Assembly (NCBI GenBank): GCA_937925515.1
Contig: CALALP010000071.1
Span: 1 to 63,885 of the forward strand
DNA: 63,885 nucleotides
Reading direction: 5' to 3'
Source: an uncultured Lachnoanaerobaculum sp.
Lineage (GTDB): Bacteria > Bacillota > Clostridia > Lachnospirales > Lachnospiraceae
Part shown: piece after piece, positions 10,331 through 18,764 of the stretch
Numbering within the stretch: the first letter of the stretch is position 1
Layout: the number at the start of each line of letters is the position of its first letter
Notes under the pieces: model-generated
The model's database searches: none
Told to the model about the DNA's origin: nothing
The model's input: the letters and a program-made list of their open reading frames with translations, nothing else
Program-made: the position numbers and the translations under genes

Positions 10331-12675
10331 TATGTATTTGACCTTTCTATTTTTATTACTGATTTAATATTTAAAATTTTATTGCAAACAGTGTTAAGTT
10401 CTTCTTTGTTATGGACATAAACCGATATAATGCCATGTCCAACTTTATCAATTCCCTTTCCCTCGTATGCGTTTACATTTCCAACACTAATCCCCATATC
10501 TTTAAGACAGGTCATAATATCACTTATAACACCATTTCTATTTTCAAACAATACCTTTATACCTGCCTGATAAGTAACATTAGGATCATTTAATTCTTTT
10601 TCAGTCCAAGTAACCTGACTAACTCTAACTTTATCTGCCTCAGTCATATTTATATAGTTTGCACAGTCAGTTCTATGAATTACATATCCTCGTCCTCTTG
10701 TAACAAACGCAACTATTTCATCTCCCGGAACGGGCTGACAACAGTTAGCATATCTTATAGCGGCACTTGAAATATTTTCTATACTTAAGCCACTTGATTT
10801 ACTTACAGGTTTTATCTTTGAGGCATTTCTATTTATAAGTTCAATTAGTTCCTCATCACTCTTACCTCTACCCTTTAAAAAGTCCTTATGCCTTTCATTT
10901 AGATAGGTAACGACCTTTGTGTCCTCAAGTCCACCATGACCTACACTTGATAAAAGAGTTTCCCAAGTATCACAAGAATATTTTCTTACTGCCCTGTCAA
11001 TGTATTCTTTTTTAGTTATATCATCATATTCAATTTTTAAATCTCTACAACATTTCTTTAAAAGCTCTCTACCTTTTTCAATGTTTTCTTCCTTATACTG
11101 ATGCCTAAACCACTGCTCAATTTTAGTTTTAGTTGAAACTTCTTTTACAATTTTTAGCCAATCTCTTTTAGGACCTAAACTATTTTGTGAGGTAATGATT
11201 TCTACTGTATCATGCATTTGAAGTTTATAATCAAAATTTACTATTGAATTATTAACTTTAGCACCTACCATTTTATTTCCTACTGCTGAATGTATTCTAT
11301 ATGCAAAATCAATAGGTGTTGCGTCCATAGGCATTTCCAAGACCATACCTTTTGGGGTATAACAGTAAATGTAGTCATTGAATAAGTTTAAGTAGTCTTT
11401 CATTTCCTCCATATACTCGGTATCTGTAAGTTCTTCATTTGCAAGTTTTAGGAGTTCTTTTAATGAATTAATCTTATTTGCCTCAGCTCCCTCTGCTACC
11501 GAGCCGTCGCCACTTTCTTTATATACCCAATGTGCAGCTCTACCATATTCAGCCACTGCATGCATCTGCTCAGTTCTTATTTGAACCTCGAATCTTTTAC
11601 AATCCTTTGATAAAACAGTGGTATGAAGTGAACTATAACCATTTGACTTAGGTCTTGCCACATAGTCTTTCATTCTGTCTTCAATAGGGTCGTATAAGCT
11701 ATGTATTAAACCAAATACTATATAGGTATCATTAGGGTTTGGACTATCAATTATAACTCTTACTGCAAATAAGTCATCAAGTTCTTCAAACTTTTTATTC
11801 TTTTTTTGCATCTTCTTATAGATTGAGAAAAAATGTTTTGCACGTCCACTCACTCTAGCTTTAATGCCTGCTTTTTTCAGTTCTTCCTCAATCTCTTTGG
11901 TTATATTCTTTATAAATTCCCACCTTTCATCTACTTTAAGAGCCAGTTTGGTTTTTATTTCATCATAGACCTTAGGTTTTAAATATTTAAGCCCTAAATC
12001 ATCAAGTTCTACTTTAATTTTAGATATACCAAGCTTATTTGCAATAGGTGCATAGATTTCCCAAGTTTCAGTTGCTATCTCAATTTGTTTTTTAGGCGAC
12101 ATAAATTTTAAAGTACGCATATTATGAAGTCTGTCAGCAAGTTTAATATAAATAACTCTTATATCCTTTGCAGTTGCCAACATCATATTTCTATATGTCT
12201 TTGCTTTATTATCTCTTATTCTCCTATCTGCTGAACCTAAAAGTTCCTCTCCTTGCTTTCCCTCTGCATCTATTCCACCCTTTACTTTTGTAACTCCTTG
12301 AACTAGATCTGCAACGTCCTCTCCAAACATTTCCTTTATATCTTCATAAGTAAACTTAGTATCTTCAATTACGTCATGCAAAAGACCTGCTACAATAGTT
12401 TCTTTATCTGCCTTTAAATCTGCTAAAATAATAGCCACATGTAGTGGGTGTGTAATGTAAGGTGCACCTGATTTTCGTACCTGATTGCCATGTGCCTCGC
12501 TTGCAAGCTTATATGCTCTTTCAATTATTTCAGTATTATCAGAGGGGTGATATTTTTTTACTATTCCTATCAGCTCCTCATATAGAGCCTCTGGATTATT
12601 GACATCTTTAGTTTTTGCTATTAAGTCCGTTCCTACTGTTCTGTCTAAAAAATTGTTCTTTACGTCGTCTGTCAT
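10330..12675 (-). CDS. relA: bifunctional (p)ppGpp synthetase/hydrolase, RelA/SpoT family
   Basis: This 781-residue stringent-response enzyme has an HD hydrolase domain with the HD pair at residues 100-101 and an intact HNMRTL motif. Next comes the synthetase domain (RPKSNGYSSLHT). The regulatory half includes a TGS domain (PMDATPIDFAYRIHS), a zinc-finger-like CCQPVPGD segment and a C-terminal ACT domain. Intact hydrolase motifs suggest it both makes and degrades the alarmone. The start follows a GAGGAGAG ribosome binding site, 25 nt after the riboflavin transporter stop with no terminator between. Confidence 0.95.
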   Translation of the reverse strand: MTDDVKNNFLDRTVGTDLIAKTKDVNNPEALYEELIGIVKKYHPSDNTEIIERAYKLASEAHGNQVRKSGAPYITHPLHVAIILADLKADKETIVAGLLHDVIEDTKFTYEDIKEMFGEDVADLVQGVTKVKGGIDAEGKQGEELLGSADRRIRDNKAKTYRNMMLATAKDIRVIYIKLADRLHNMRTLKFMSPKKQIEIATETWEIYAPIANKLGISKIKVELDDLGLKYLKPKVYDEIKTKLALKVDERWEFIKNITKEIEEELKKAGIKARVSGRAKHFFSIYKKMQKKNKKFEELDDLFAVRVIIDSPNPNDTYIVFGLIHSLYDPIEDRMKDYVARPKSNGYSSLHTTVLSKDCKRFEVQIRTEQMHAVAEYGRAAHWVYKESGDGSVAEGAEANKINSLKELLKLANEELTDTEYMEEMKDYLNLFNDYIYCYTPKGMVLEMPMDATPIDFAYRIHSAVGNKMVGAKVNNSIVNFDYKLQMHDTVEIITSQNSLGPKRDWLKIVKEVSTKTKIEQWFRHQYKEENIEKGRELLKKCCRDLKIEYDDITKKEYIDRAVRKYSCDTWETLLSSVGHGGLEDTKVVTYLNERHKDFLKGRGKSDEELIELINRNASKIKPVSKSSGLSIENISSAAIRYANCCQPVPGDEIVAFVTRGRGYVIHRTDCANYINMTEADKVRVSQVTWTEKELNDPNVTYQAGIKVLFENRNGVISDIMTCLKDMGISVGNVNAYEGKGIDKVGHGIISVYVHNKEELNTVCNKILNIKSVIKIERSNT

Positions 12676-12700
12676 CTAAATCACTCTCCTCACTTTTTAA

Positions 12701-13420
12701 TTACCTTTTTATTATTGTGCTTAACTTTTTATATAGCAAAATTGTAATTATAGAAACTAAAACTGATTTGATAATATTAACAGGTGCAACTGCAAATATA
12801 ACAAATGTATTTATAGATGTTATATTTGAATTAAGTTTAGTTCCCATTTCAATTATGCTCTCAAGTGGCATTCCATATATTTTAGCAAATGTCGGCAATA
12901 AATAAATAGCATTAAACATAGTTCCAAATATAATCATAATGCCACTTCCTACTATACACCCTATAATAGCACTTTTTCTATTTCTTTTTAAGAGGTAAAT
13001 GATTCCTGCAGGCAATATAAGACTACAACCTACAGTAAAATTTGCAAGTTCTCCCACAAAAGCTGAAGAAGTTGACTTAAATAAGAGTTTAAGTACTATC
13101 TTTCCTACCTCAGTAAATACTCCTGCCACCGGACCATAAGCAAATGTGATAATTAAAACAGGTACTTCAGATAAATCTATTTTATAAAATGGGGGTGCAA
13201 ATGGTAATGGCATTTCAAATAACATTAAGATAAAACTTATTGCTGAAAATAAACCTGAGATAGTCAGTTTTTGGGTTGTAAGTATTCTTGAAGTTTTATT
13301 TTGTAGTTTATTATATCTTTTTTCAAAGATATATGCCACAAAAAATATCATAAAAATAATTCCCATAAGTTGAAATAAAAAAACCGTGTTTTCAAATACA
13401 TTTTTTGCTAAATTTCTCAT
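12701..13420 (-). CDS. ribU: ECF transporter substrate-binding subunit for riboflavin
   Basis: This 239-residue membrane protein with about six hydrophobic segments is the S component of an energy-coupling-factor importer. The segment YKIDLSEVPVLI and the glycine-rich GPVAGVFTEVGK region match RibU-type proteins. An FMN riboswitch in its leader strongly supports riboflavin as substrate. The start at 13420 was chosen because AGGAGG lies at 13431-13436; a longer frame would run into the riboswitch expression platform. The ATPase and T subunits are not in this window. Confidence 0.9.
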   Translation of the reverse strand: MRNLAKNVFENTVFLFQLMGIIFMIFFVAYIFEKRYNKLQNKTSRILTTQKLTISGLFSAISFILMLFEMPLPFAPPFYKIDLSEVPVLIITFAYGPVAGVFTEVGKIVLKLLFKSTSSAFVGELANFTVGCSLILPAGIIYLLKRNRKSAIIGCIVGSGIMIIFGTMFNAIYLLPTFAKIYGMPLESIIEMGTKLNSNITSINTFVIFAVAPVNIIKSVLVSIITILLYKKLSTIIKR

Positions 13421-13436
13421 TTTATATATTCCTCCT

Positions 13437-13471
13437 AAAAAAAAATTCCCCTTGGAAACACTCCAAGGGGG
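13437..13471 (-). terminator. FMN riboswitch expression-platform terminator
   Basis: On the minus strand CCCCTTGGA pairs with TCCAAGGGG across a short loop and is followed by a run of nine T residues just before the ribU ribosome binding site. Its position after the aptamer fits transcription attenuation when FMN is bound. Confidence 0.88.
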
Positions 13472-13486
13472 TACAAATATTTTCTT

Positions 13487-13592
13487 TACTTCTCTCTTCC
13501 AGACTATACTGTCGGTTTCGGAATTACACCGAATCAACCAAAGGCTCGCAGACTCTACTGCCGGTGAGGACTTTCACCTCGCCCCGAAGTAT
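13487..13592 (-). promoter_or_regulatory. FMN riboswitch (RFN element)
   Basis: The transcript contains the hallmark conserved blocks: the GAGGTGAAAGTCC segment, ACCGGCAGTA, a TGATTCGGTG block, and CCGACAGTATAGTC with a closing GGA. TACTTC at the 5' side pairs with GAAGTA at the 3' side to form P1. It controls ribU and possibly the genes after it. High FMN is expected to favour the downstream terminator. Confidence 0.96.
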
Positions 13593-13605
13593 TAACATGT
13601 GCTAA

Positions 13606-13634
13606 ATTATAACACTTATACTTAATAACTGCAA
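13606..13634 (-). promoter_or_regulatory. promoter of the riboswitch-ribU transcript
   Basis: The minus strand shows -10 TATAAT (13606-13611) and -35 TTGCAG (13629-13634) with a 17-nt spacer, about 14 nt before the riboswitch. Spacing and -10 are ideal; the -35 has two deviations. Confidence 0.75.
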
Positions 13635-13672
13635 TTTAATTTTAGATGAAATATACAAAATTTTATTAAAAT

Positions 13673-14866
13673 TTAGCTATTTTTAATAGCATTTTCAAGT
13701 CTTTCAAGTGCCTCTTTAAGTATAGCCTTAGAACAAGCGATATTTACTCTTTCAAAGCCCTCTCCCTCGCTACCGAAGATTCTACCCTCAGATAGCCAAA
13801 GTTTTGCTTTATTTTCTATTATCTCATCTCTTTCTTTCTTTGATGAATAAACATTTCTCATATCAAGCCAAACTAAATATGTACCCTTAGGCTCTATCAT
13901 ATTAATTTGTGGTAGTCTTGAATTTATAAATTCTCTCATAAAATCAAGATTACTCTTTAAATATGCTCTTAGTTGATTTAACCAATTTTCTCCGTCAAGG
14001 TAAGCAGCCTTTGCAGCCACTAAGCCACTACTATTTAGCTGACTATATCCACATTTATCCATTTCTTTCTTAAACTTTTCTCTAAGCTTTTCATTTTTTA
14101 TCCAAATATTTGAAATCTGAAGACCTGCAATGTTAAATGTTTTACTTGGTGCAGTACATATAATGCTGTTATCCTCAAATTCATCACTTATACTTGAAAA
14201 TATTGTATGCTCATATCCGTCATATACAAAATCACAATGTATCTCATCACTTAAAATGATTACACCATGCTTAATAAGTATATTGCCAAGCTTTGTAAGT
14301 TCTTCCTTACTCCAAACAATACCACCTGGGTTATGAGGACTACAAAGTAACATCATTTTAACATTTTCTTCTACAATTTTTCTTTCAATATCCTCAAAGT
14401 CCATTTCATATTTATTATTTACAAGCTTAAGAGGACTGTTTACAAGTTTTCTATTATTGCTGACAATAACATTTGTAAATGGATAATATACAGGTCTTTG
14501 AATTAAAATCGCATCATTTTCATTTGTATAAGCCTTTACAGCAAGTGCCATAGCAAAAACTATTCCCGGAGTTTTAACAAGCCATTCCTTTTTAGGTGTC
14601 CAATTAAAATTCTTACTAAACCAATTTTTAAGCACTTCAAAGTAGTCATTTTTTACTTCATCATATCCATAAATTCCATGTTCTACTTGTTTTTTAAGTG
14701 CCTCTTTAATCGGCTTTGCAATCCTAAAGTCCATATCAGCCACCCAAAGTGGCAAAAACTCGTCAGTCTTGCCTCTTTCAACCCTAAAGTCATATTTTAA
14801 GCAACCACTTCCAACTCTGTCTACTATTTCATCAAAATTATAAATTGTTTTATCCTTGTTTTCCAT
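13673..14866 (-). CDS. PatB/MalY-type cystathionine beta-lyase or aminotransferase (copy 1)
   Basis: This 397-residue PLP enzyme is of the class I/II aminotransferase fold, MalY/PatB branch. The PLP lysine lies in APSKTFNIAGL, with substrate and cofactor motifs LPLWVADMDF near the N terminus and SPHNPGG in the middle. Family members cleave C-S bonds of cystathionine or cysteine, releasing pyruvate, ammonia and a thiol or H2S. It lies 21 nt after the cystathionine gamma-synthase-like gene, so the two likely act together in sulfur amino acid metabolism. A second copy is at 24521. Confidence 0.88.
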   Translation of the reverse strand: MENKDKTIYNFDEIVDRVGSGCLKYDFRVERGKTDEFLPLWVADMDFRIAKPIKEALKKQVEHGIYGYDEVKNDYFEVLKNWFSKNFNWTPKKEWLVKTPGIVFAMALAVKAYTNENDAILIQRPVYYPFTNVIVSNNRKLVNSPLKLVNNKYEMDFEDIERKIVEENVKMMLLCSPHNPGGIVWSKEELTKLGNILIKHGVIILSDEIHCDFVYDGYEHTIFSSISDEFEDNSIICTAPSKTFNIAGLQISNIWIKNEKLREKFKKEMDKCGYSQLNSSGLVAAKAAYLDGENWLNQLRAYLKSNLDFMREFINSRLPQINMIEPKGTYLVWLDMRNVYSSKKERDEIIENKAKLWLSEGRIFGSEGEGFERVNIACSKAILKEALERLENAIKNS

Positions 14867-14887
14867 AAGTTCCTTTCTTTTATTACA

Positions 14888-16027
14888 CTACTCAAGTGCC
14901 TGCTCTAAATCACTTATCAAATCATCTATGTCTTCTATACCTACTGATAATCTTATAAATCTCTCATTGATACCAAGCTTTTCCCTAATTTCTGCCGGTA
15001 CATCAGCATGTGTTTGAATCATTGGAAATGTCATAAGAGTTTCAGTTCCTCCAAGGCTTTCTGCATAAGAAATAATTTTTATCTTACTAAAGGCATTTCT
15101 TGCTCTTTCCTCTGTATCGGTAGTAAATGAAATCATACTACCAAATCCACTAGTTTGTGATTTATTGATTTCATAGCCCTCATGCTCTTTAAGTCCTACA
15201 TAATATACTTTTGAAATATGTTTATGATTACTTAACCAATTAGCGATTTTAATAGCATTTTCCTGCTGCCTTTCAAGTCTTACAGAAAGTGTCTTAATGC
15301 CTCTTATAAGTAGGAAACTGTCAAATGGAGAAAGCCCTACGCCCATTGATTTATAGCTAAATCTAAGTTTATCTGATAGTTCCTTGTTACTTACACTTAT
15401 AAAACCTGCCAATGTATCATTATGACCACTTAAAAACTTAGTTCCACTGTGAATTACTATATCAAAGCCAAATTCAAATGGTCTTTGAAAATAAGGAGTT
15501 AAAAATGTATTATCTGCAATAAGCAATATTCCCTTTTCCTTTGCAGCCTTTGAAACAGCTCTTAAATCAGTTATCTGCATTGTAGGATTGCTAGGAGTTT
15601 CCACAAACAAGGCTTTTGTATTTTCTTTAATATTTTTTATAAAATCTTCTGCCTTTCCTCCCTCAATATATGTAAACTCAATTCCCTTTTTTACTCCGAC
15701 TGTATTAAAAATTCTTACTGAACCACCATATAAATCCCCTGAACACACAATATGGTCGCCCTTTTCAAAAAGTTCAAGCATTATAGTTATGGCAGCCATT
15801 CCTGAAGTACAAGCTAATGTGTCAAATGCTCCCTCAAGGTCAGTTATTTTCTTTTCGAGTTCATCTCTTGTAGGATTGCTTTCTCTAGTGTAATTATGAC
15901 CTGTAGTTTCTCCTATACCCGGATGAGTAAAAGTTGCTGTTTGATAAATTGGTACTGTAACACTTCCAAATGGATAATTCTTATCTGAAAAATCTGATGT
16001 ATGTATACATAATGTATTTAGTTTCAT
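14888..16027 (-). CDS. Cys/Met metabolism PLP enzyme (cystathionine gamma-synthase/lyase-like)
   Basis: This 379-residue enzyme has the Cys/Met-metabolism fold. The PLP lysine is in SGTKFLSGH, the aspartate in LLIADNTF, and the N-terminal YTRESNPT motif that contacts phosphate is present. Subfamilies (gamma-synthase, beta-lyase, gamma-lyase, O-acetylhomoserine sulfhydrylase) cannot be separated by eye. It heads a two-gene transcript with the PatB-type gene and has its own promoter upstream. Confidence 0.88.
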   Translation of the reverse strand: MKLNTLCIHTSDFSDKNYPFGSVTVPIYQTATFTHPGIGETTGHNYTRESNPTRDELEKKITDLEGAFDTLACTSGMAAITIMLELFEKGDHIVCSGDLYGGSVRIFNTVGVKKGIEFTYIEGGKAEDFIKNIKENTKALFVETPSNPTMQITDLRAVSKAAKEKGILLIADNTFLTPYFQRPFEFGFDIVIHSGTKFLSGHNDTLAGFISVSNKELSDKLRFSYKSMGVGLSPFDSFLLIRGIKTLSVRLERQQENAIKIANWLSNHKHISKVYYVGLKEHEGYEINKSQTSGFGSMISFTTDTEERARNAFSKIKIISYAESLGGTETLMTFPMIQTHADVPAEIREKLGINERFIRLSVGIEDIDDLISDLEQALE

Positions 16028-16056
16028 GACATTCCCCCCTTAAGCATATTTATGAT

Positions 16057-16085
16057 ATCTTAAAATTAAACTAAAGAATTGTCAA
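16057..16085 (-). promoter_or_regulatory. promoter of the sulfur amino acid gene pair
   Basis: The minus strand has -35 TTGACA (16080-16085) and -10 TAAGAT (16057-16062), 17 nt apart, between the deoD stop and the next start. It implies transcription separate from deoD. Confidence 0.7.
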
Positions 16086-16089
16086 CAAA

Positions 16090-16806
16090 TTATGCAAGAC
16101 TTAAAGCAACTTTCATCATATTTGTAAATGTTTGCTCCCTCTCTTTTGCACTAAGAGCAATACCTGATTTCTCATCATCTGATATTGTAAGAATTGCAAG
16201 TGCATTTGCCCCTCCTGCCGCTGCATTTGAGTAGAGTGCGGCAGCCTCCATTTCAACTGCAAGCACACCCATATCAGTCCAAGTAGTATTGCCCTCAAGA
16301 ACTCTTGGAGGTGCATAAAACATATCTGATGAAAGTATATTTCCAACATGATATTCTAAACCAAGTTTTTTTGCGGCCTCAACAGCTTTTTCAAGTAATT
16401 CATAAGAACAAATAGGTGCATAAACTCCATTTAATCCCATAAGTGCAGGAAAGTTTGAGGTTGTACATGCTCCCATTGCAAATACCATATCCCTTACTTT
16501 TACATTTTCACTTAAACTGCCGGCTGAACCTATTCTTATCAGATTTTTAACTCCATAAAAATTTATAAGTTCATAGGAATAAATGCCGATTGACGGACAG
16601 CCCATTCCTGTACCCATTACAGATACTTCTTTTCCATTGTACTTACCTGTAAAACCAAGCATGTTTCTTGTTTTATTAAACTGCACAACATCTTCTAAGA
16701 AATTATCTGCTATAAACTTTGCTCTTAAAGGGTCTCCCGGAAGTAATATTGTTTTTGCTATTTCTCCCTCTTTTGCATCTATATGTGGTGTAGGTATCTT
16801 ACTCAT
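16090..16806 (-). CDS. deoD: purine nucleoside phosphorylase, DeoD type
   Basis: This 238-residue enzyme splits purine (deoxy)ribonucleosides with phosphate to give base and pentose 1-phosphate. Family signatures are the N-terminal TPHIDAKEGE, LLPGDPLRAK, the GTGMGCPS loop, VEMEAAAL and the active-site Asp in TISDD. Length matches hexameric bacterial PNP. It is followed by a promoter for the next gene, so it is probably the last gene of its transcript. Confidence 0.95.
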   Translation of the reverse strand: MSKIPTPHIDAKEGEIAKTILLPGDPLRAKFIADNFLEDVVQFNKTRNMLGFTGKYNGKEVSVMGTGMGCPSIGIYSYELINFYGVKNLIRIGSAGSLSENVKVRDMVFAMGACTTSNFPALMGLNGVYAPICSYELLEKAVEAAKKLGLEYHVGNILSSDMFYAPPRVLEGNTTWTDMGVLAVEMEAAALYSNAAAGGANALAILTISDDEKSGIALSAKEREQTFTNMMKVALSLA

Positions 16807-16816
16807 ATTTCTCTCC

Positions 16817-16975
16817 TTAGTTATTTTTTTTATTTAAAAGTCTATTAAACCAATGACAACTTATATTAAATGTTTTTAGTTCACTATTTTCATAACCGGC
16901 TAATCTTAAATAATTTATTGAATTATCATAGATAATGCTGCAATCACATAATGGTAATACTTTTTCCAGTAAGTT
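16817..16975 (-). pseudogene. small gene relic, possible C terminus of a zeta-toxin-like kinase
   Basis: Directly after the pepF stop, in the same frame, 52 codons stay open to a TAA at 16817. The peptide reads LLEKVLPLCDCSIIYDNS, then a YENSELKTF-type strand, then WFNRLL. No ATG/GTG/TTG start or ribosome binding site exists. The pattern of a PLCD-xxx-IYDN segment followed by a strand and a W-F near the end resembles the C terminus of zeta-toxin/AAA-type P-loop kinases. This is by recollection of family form, not a search. No P-loop is present nearby. Confidence 0.4.
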
Positions 16976-18754
16976 TTATTCATTAAAACTTCCTTTTTCT
17001 ACCATTTTTTCAAACTCATCTAAACGTCTTTCAAATACTTTAAAAGCAGAATTTAAATAGTCAGCATTTTCCATATCAACTCCTGCTTTCTTTATTATAT
17101 TGAGTGAATAATCAGAACTTCCTGATTTTAGATAATTCAAATACTTTTGCTTGTCCTCATCATTTCCACTTAAAATCTTTTCTGAAAGTGCAAGTGCGGC
17201 AGAAAAACCTGTAGCATACTGATACACATAGAAATTATAATAAAAATGTGGTATTCTAGCCCATTCATATTGGATAGGCAAATTATCCTCACTCTTTAAT
17301 CCATAGTATTTTTCATTTATATTTGCATAAGTCTTGCAAAGATAATCACTTGTAAGCACCTCTTTATTTTGGTCTGCCTTATGAATTTCTTGCTCAAATT
17401 CAGCAAATTGAGTTTGTCTAAAAACAGTAGCCCTAAAACCGTCTAAAAATTGATTAAGTATTGCAAATCTTACCTTTTCATCTTTTGTTTCACGAAGTAA
17501 TGTTTCAGTTAAAAGATTTTCATTTGTAGTAGAGGCTATCTCTGCCAAAAATAAAGTATATTCTCCATAAATATAAGGCTGAGTTTTTCTTGTAAACATA
17601 GAATGTATACTATGCCCTACTTCATGTATAAGTGTATATAAATTATCAATGTTATCTTGCCAATTAAGTAACATAAAAGCATTGGTATCATAAGCTCCAC
17701 CTGAATAAGCTCCTGAGCGTTTTCCTTTATTTGGTAAAACATCTATCCAACGATTTGTAAATGCCTCTTTTACTATATCTAAATATTCATTTCCAAACAC
17801 TGATAATACTTGTTCAGCTTTTTTAAGTGCCTCCTCATAAGTAAATTTTAAGTCAACTTTAGAAAGAGGGGTTGCAAAATCATACATTTTAAGATCAGGT
17901 AAGTTTAATATCTTTTTCCTAAGTTCTACATACCTATGCAATAGTGGAAGATGTTTATTAACTGTTTCTACCAATGTATCATATACCTTTTCAGGAATGA
18001 AGTTTGCAGAAAGTGCCGCCTGTCTTGCTGAGGAATATTTTCTTACCTTTGCATTAAAGTTCTGTGCTTTTACATTTGTCTGTAAAATCTTTGCATAAGT
18101 ATGTGAGAACTTTTCATACTCTTTATAAAGTGTTTTGTATGCACTCTTTCTTACTTCTCTATTTTTTGATTCCAAAAACTTTTGATAATTGCCATGTGTA
18201 AGTTCAACCTTTTTTGAATCTTCATCAACTATTTCCCCAAAACTCATATCAGCATTATCAAGTACTGAAAAAGTTTGACCTGCCGCACCTAATACTTCAG
18301 TCGCATCTGCAATCAGCTGTTCCTCTTTTTCAGTTAAGACATGTTCTTTTTGTGCTAAAAGTTCCTCAAAATAATGATGATAGTTCTTTAACTTTGGTTC
18401 TTCATTTTCAAATTTATCAAGCATTTCAAATGTAATCTTCATAAACTCAGGTTGATAAAAAGAGTAAACTTGATTATATTTTGCAAAAATTGAAACTGCC
18501 ATAGATGAATAACCTTGATACTTTGCAACCTTGGTATCTTGGTCTTCTTTCATGCTTGCATACACATAAAGCTTTTCAACCTTTCTTTTAGTTTCTAAGG
18601 CTGCATTTGTAATGTCTAAAAGATTTTTTGCACTTTCAAGCAAATGCCCTGCAAACCCTAAGCCCTTATCAATCTCCTTTGATAATCTCTCATATTCCTT
18701 TTCCCATTCCTCATCACTAGTAAAAACTGTTGTCAAATCCCATGTGTAGTTCAT
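16976..18754 (-). CDS. pepF: oligoendopeptidase F, M3 metallopeptidase
   Basis: This 592-residue cytoplasmic zinc peptidase degrades oligopeptides. The zinc site HEVGHSIHSMF (HExxH) lies in the C-terminal half with the downstream glutamate in LAEIAST. The N-terminal all-helical region and the length (about 600) match PepF. The start follows a GGAGAG ribosome binding site. It lies 10 nt after the parC stop and may be co-transcribed with parE-parC. Confidence 0.95.
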   Translation of the reverse strand: MNYTWDLTTVFTSDEEWEKEYERLSKEIDKGLGFAGHLLESAKNLLDITNAALETKRKVEKLYVYASMKEDQDTKVAKYQGYSSMAVSIFAKYNQVYSFYQPEFMKITFEMLDKFENEEPKLKNYHHYFEELLAQKEHVLTEKEEQLIADATEVLGAAGQTFSVLDNADMSFGEIVDEDSKKVELTHGNYQKFLESKNREVRKSAYKTLYKEYEKFSHTYAKILQTNVKAQNFNAKVRKYSSARQAALSANFIPEKVYDTLVETVNKHLPLLHRYVELRKKILNLPDLKMYDFATPLSKVDLKFTYEEALKKAEQVLSVFGNEYLDIVKEAFTNRWIDVLPNKGKRSGAYSGGAYDTNAFMLLNWQDNIDNLYTLIHEVGHSIHSMFTRKTQPYIYGEYTLFLAEIASTTNENLLTETLLRETKDEKVRFAILNQFLDGFRATVFRQTQFAEFEQEIHKADQNKEVLTSDYLCKTYANINEKYYGLKSEDNLPIQYEWARIPHFYYNFYVYQYATGFSAALALSEKILSGNDEDKQKYLNYLKSGSSDYSLNIIKKAGVDMENADYLNSAFKVFERRLDEFEKMVEKGSFNE

Positions 18755-18764
18755 ATTCTCTCCT

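Noticed and set aside
13421..13537. 39-codon N-terminal extension of the riboflavin transporter
   Set aside because: It would translate the riboswitch and terminator; the AGGAGG site at 13431-13436 points to the start at 13420.
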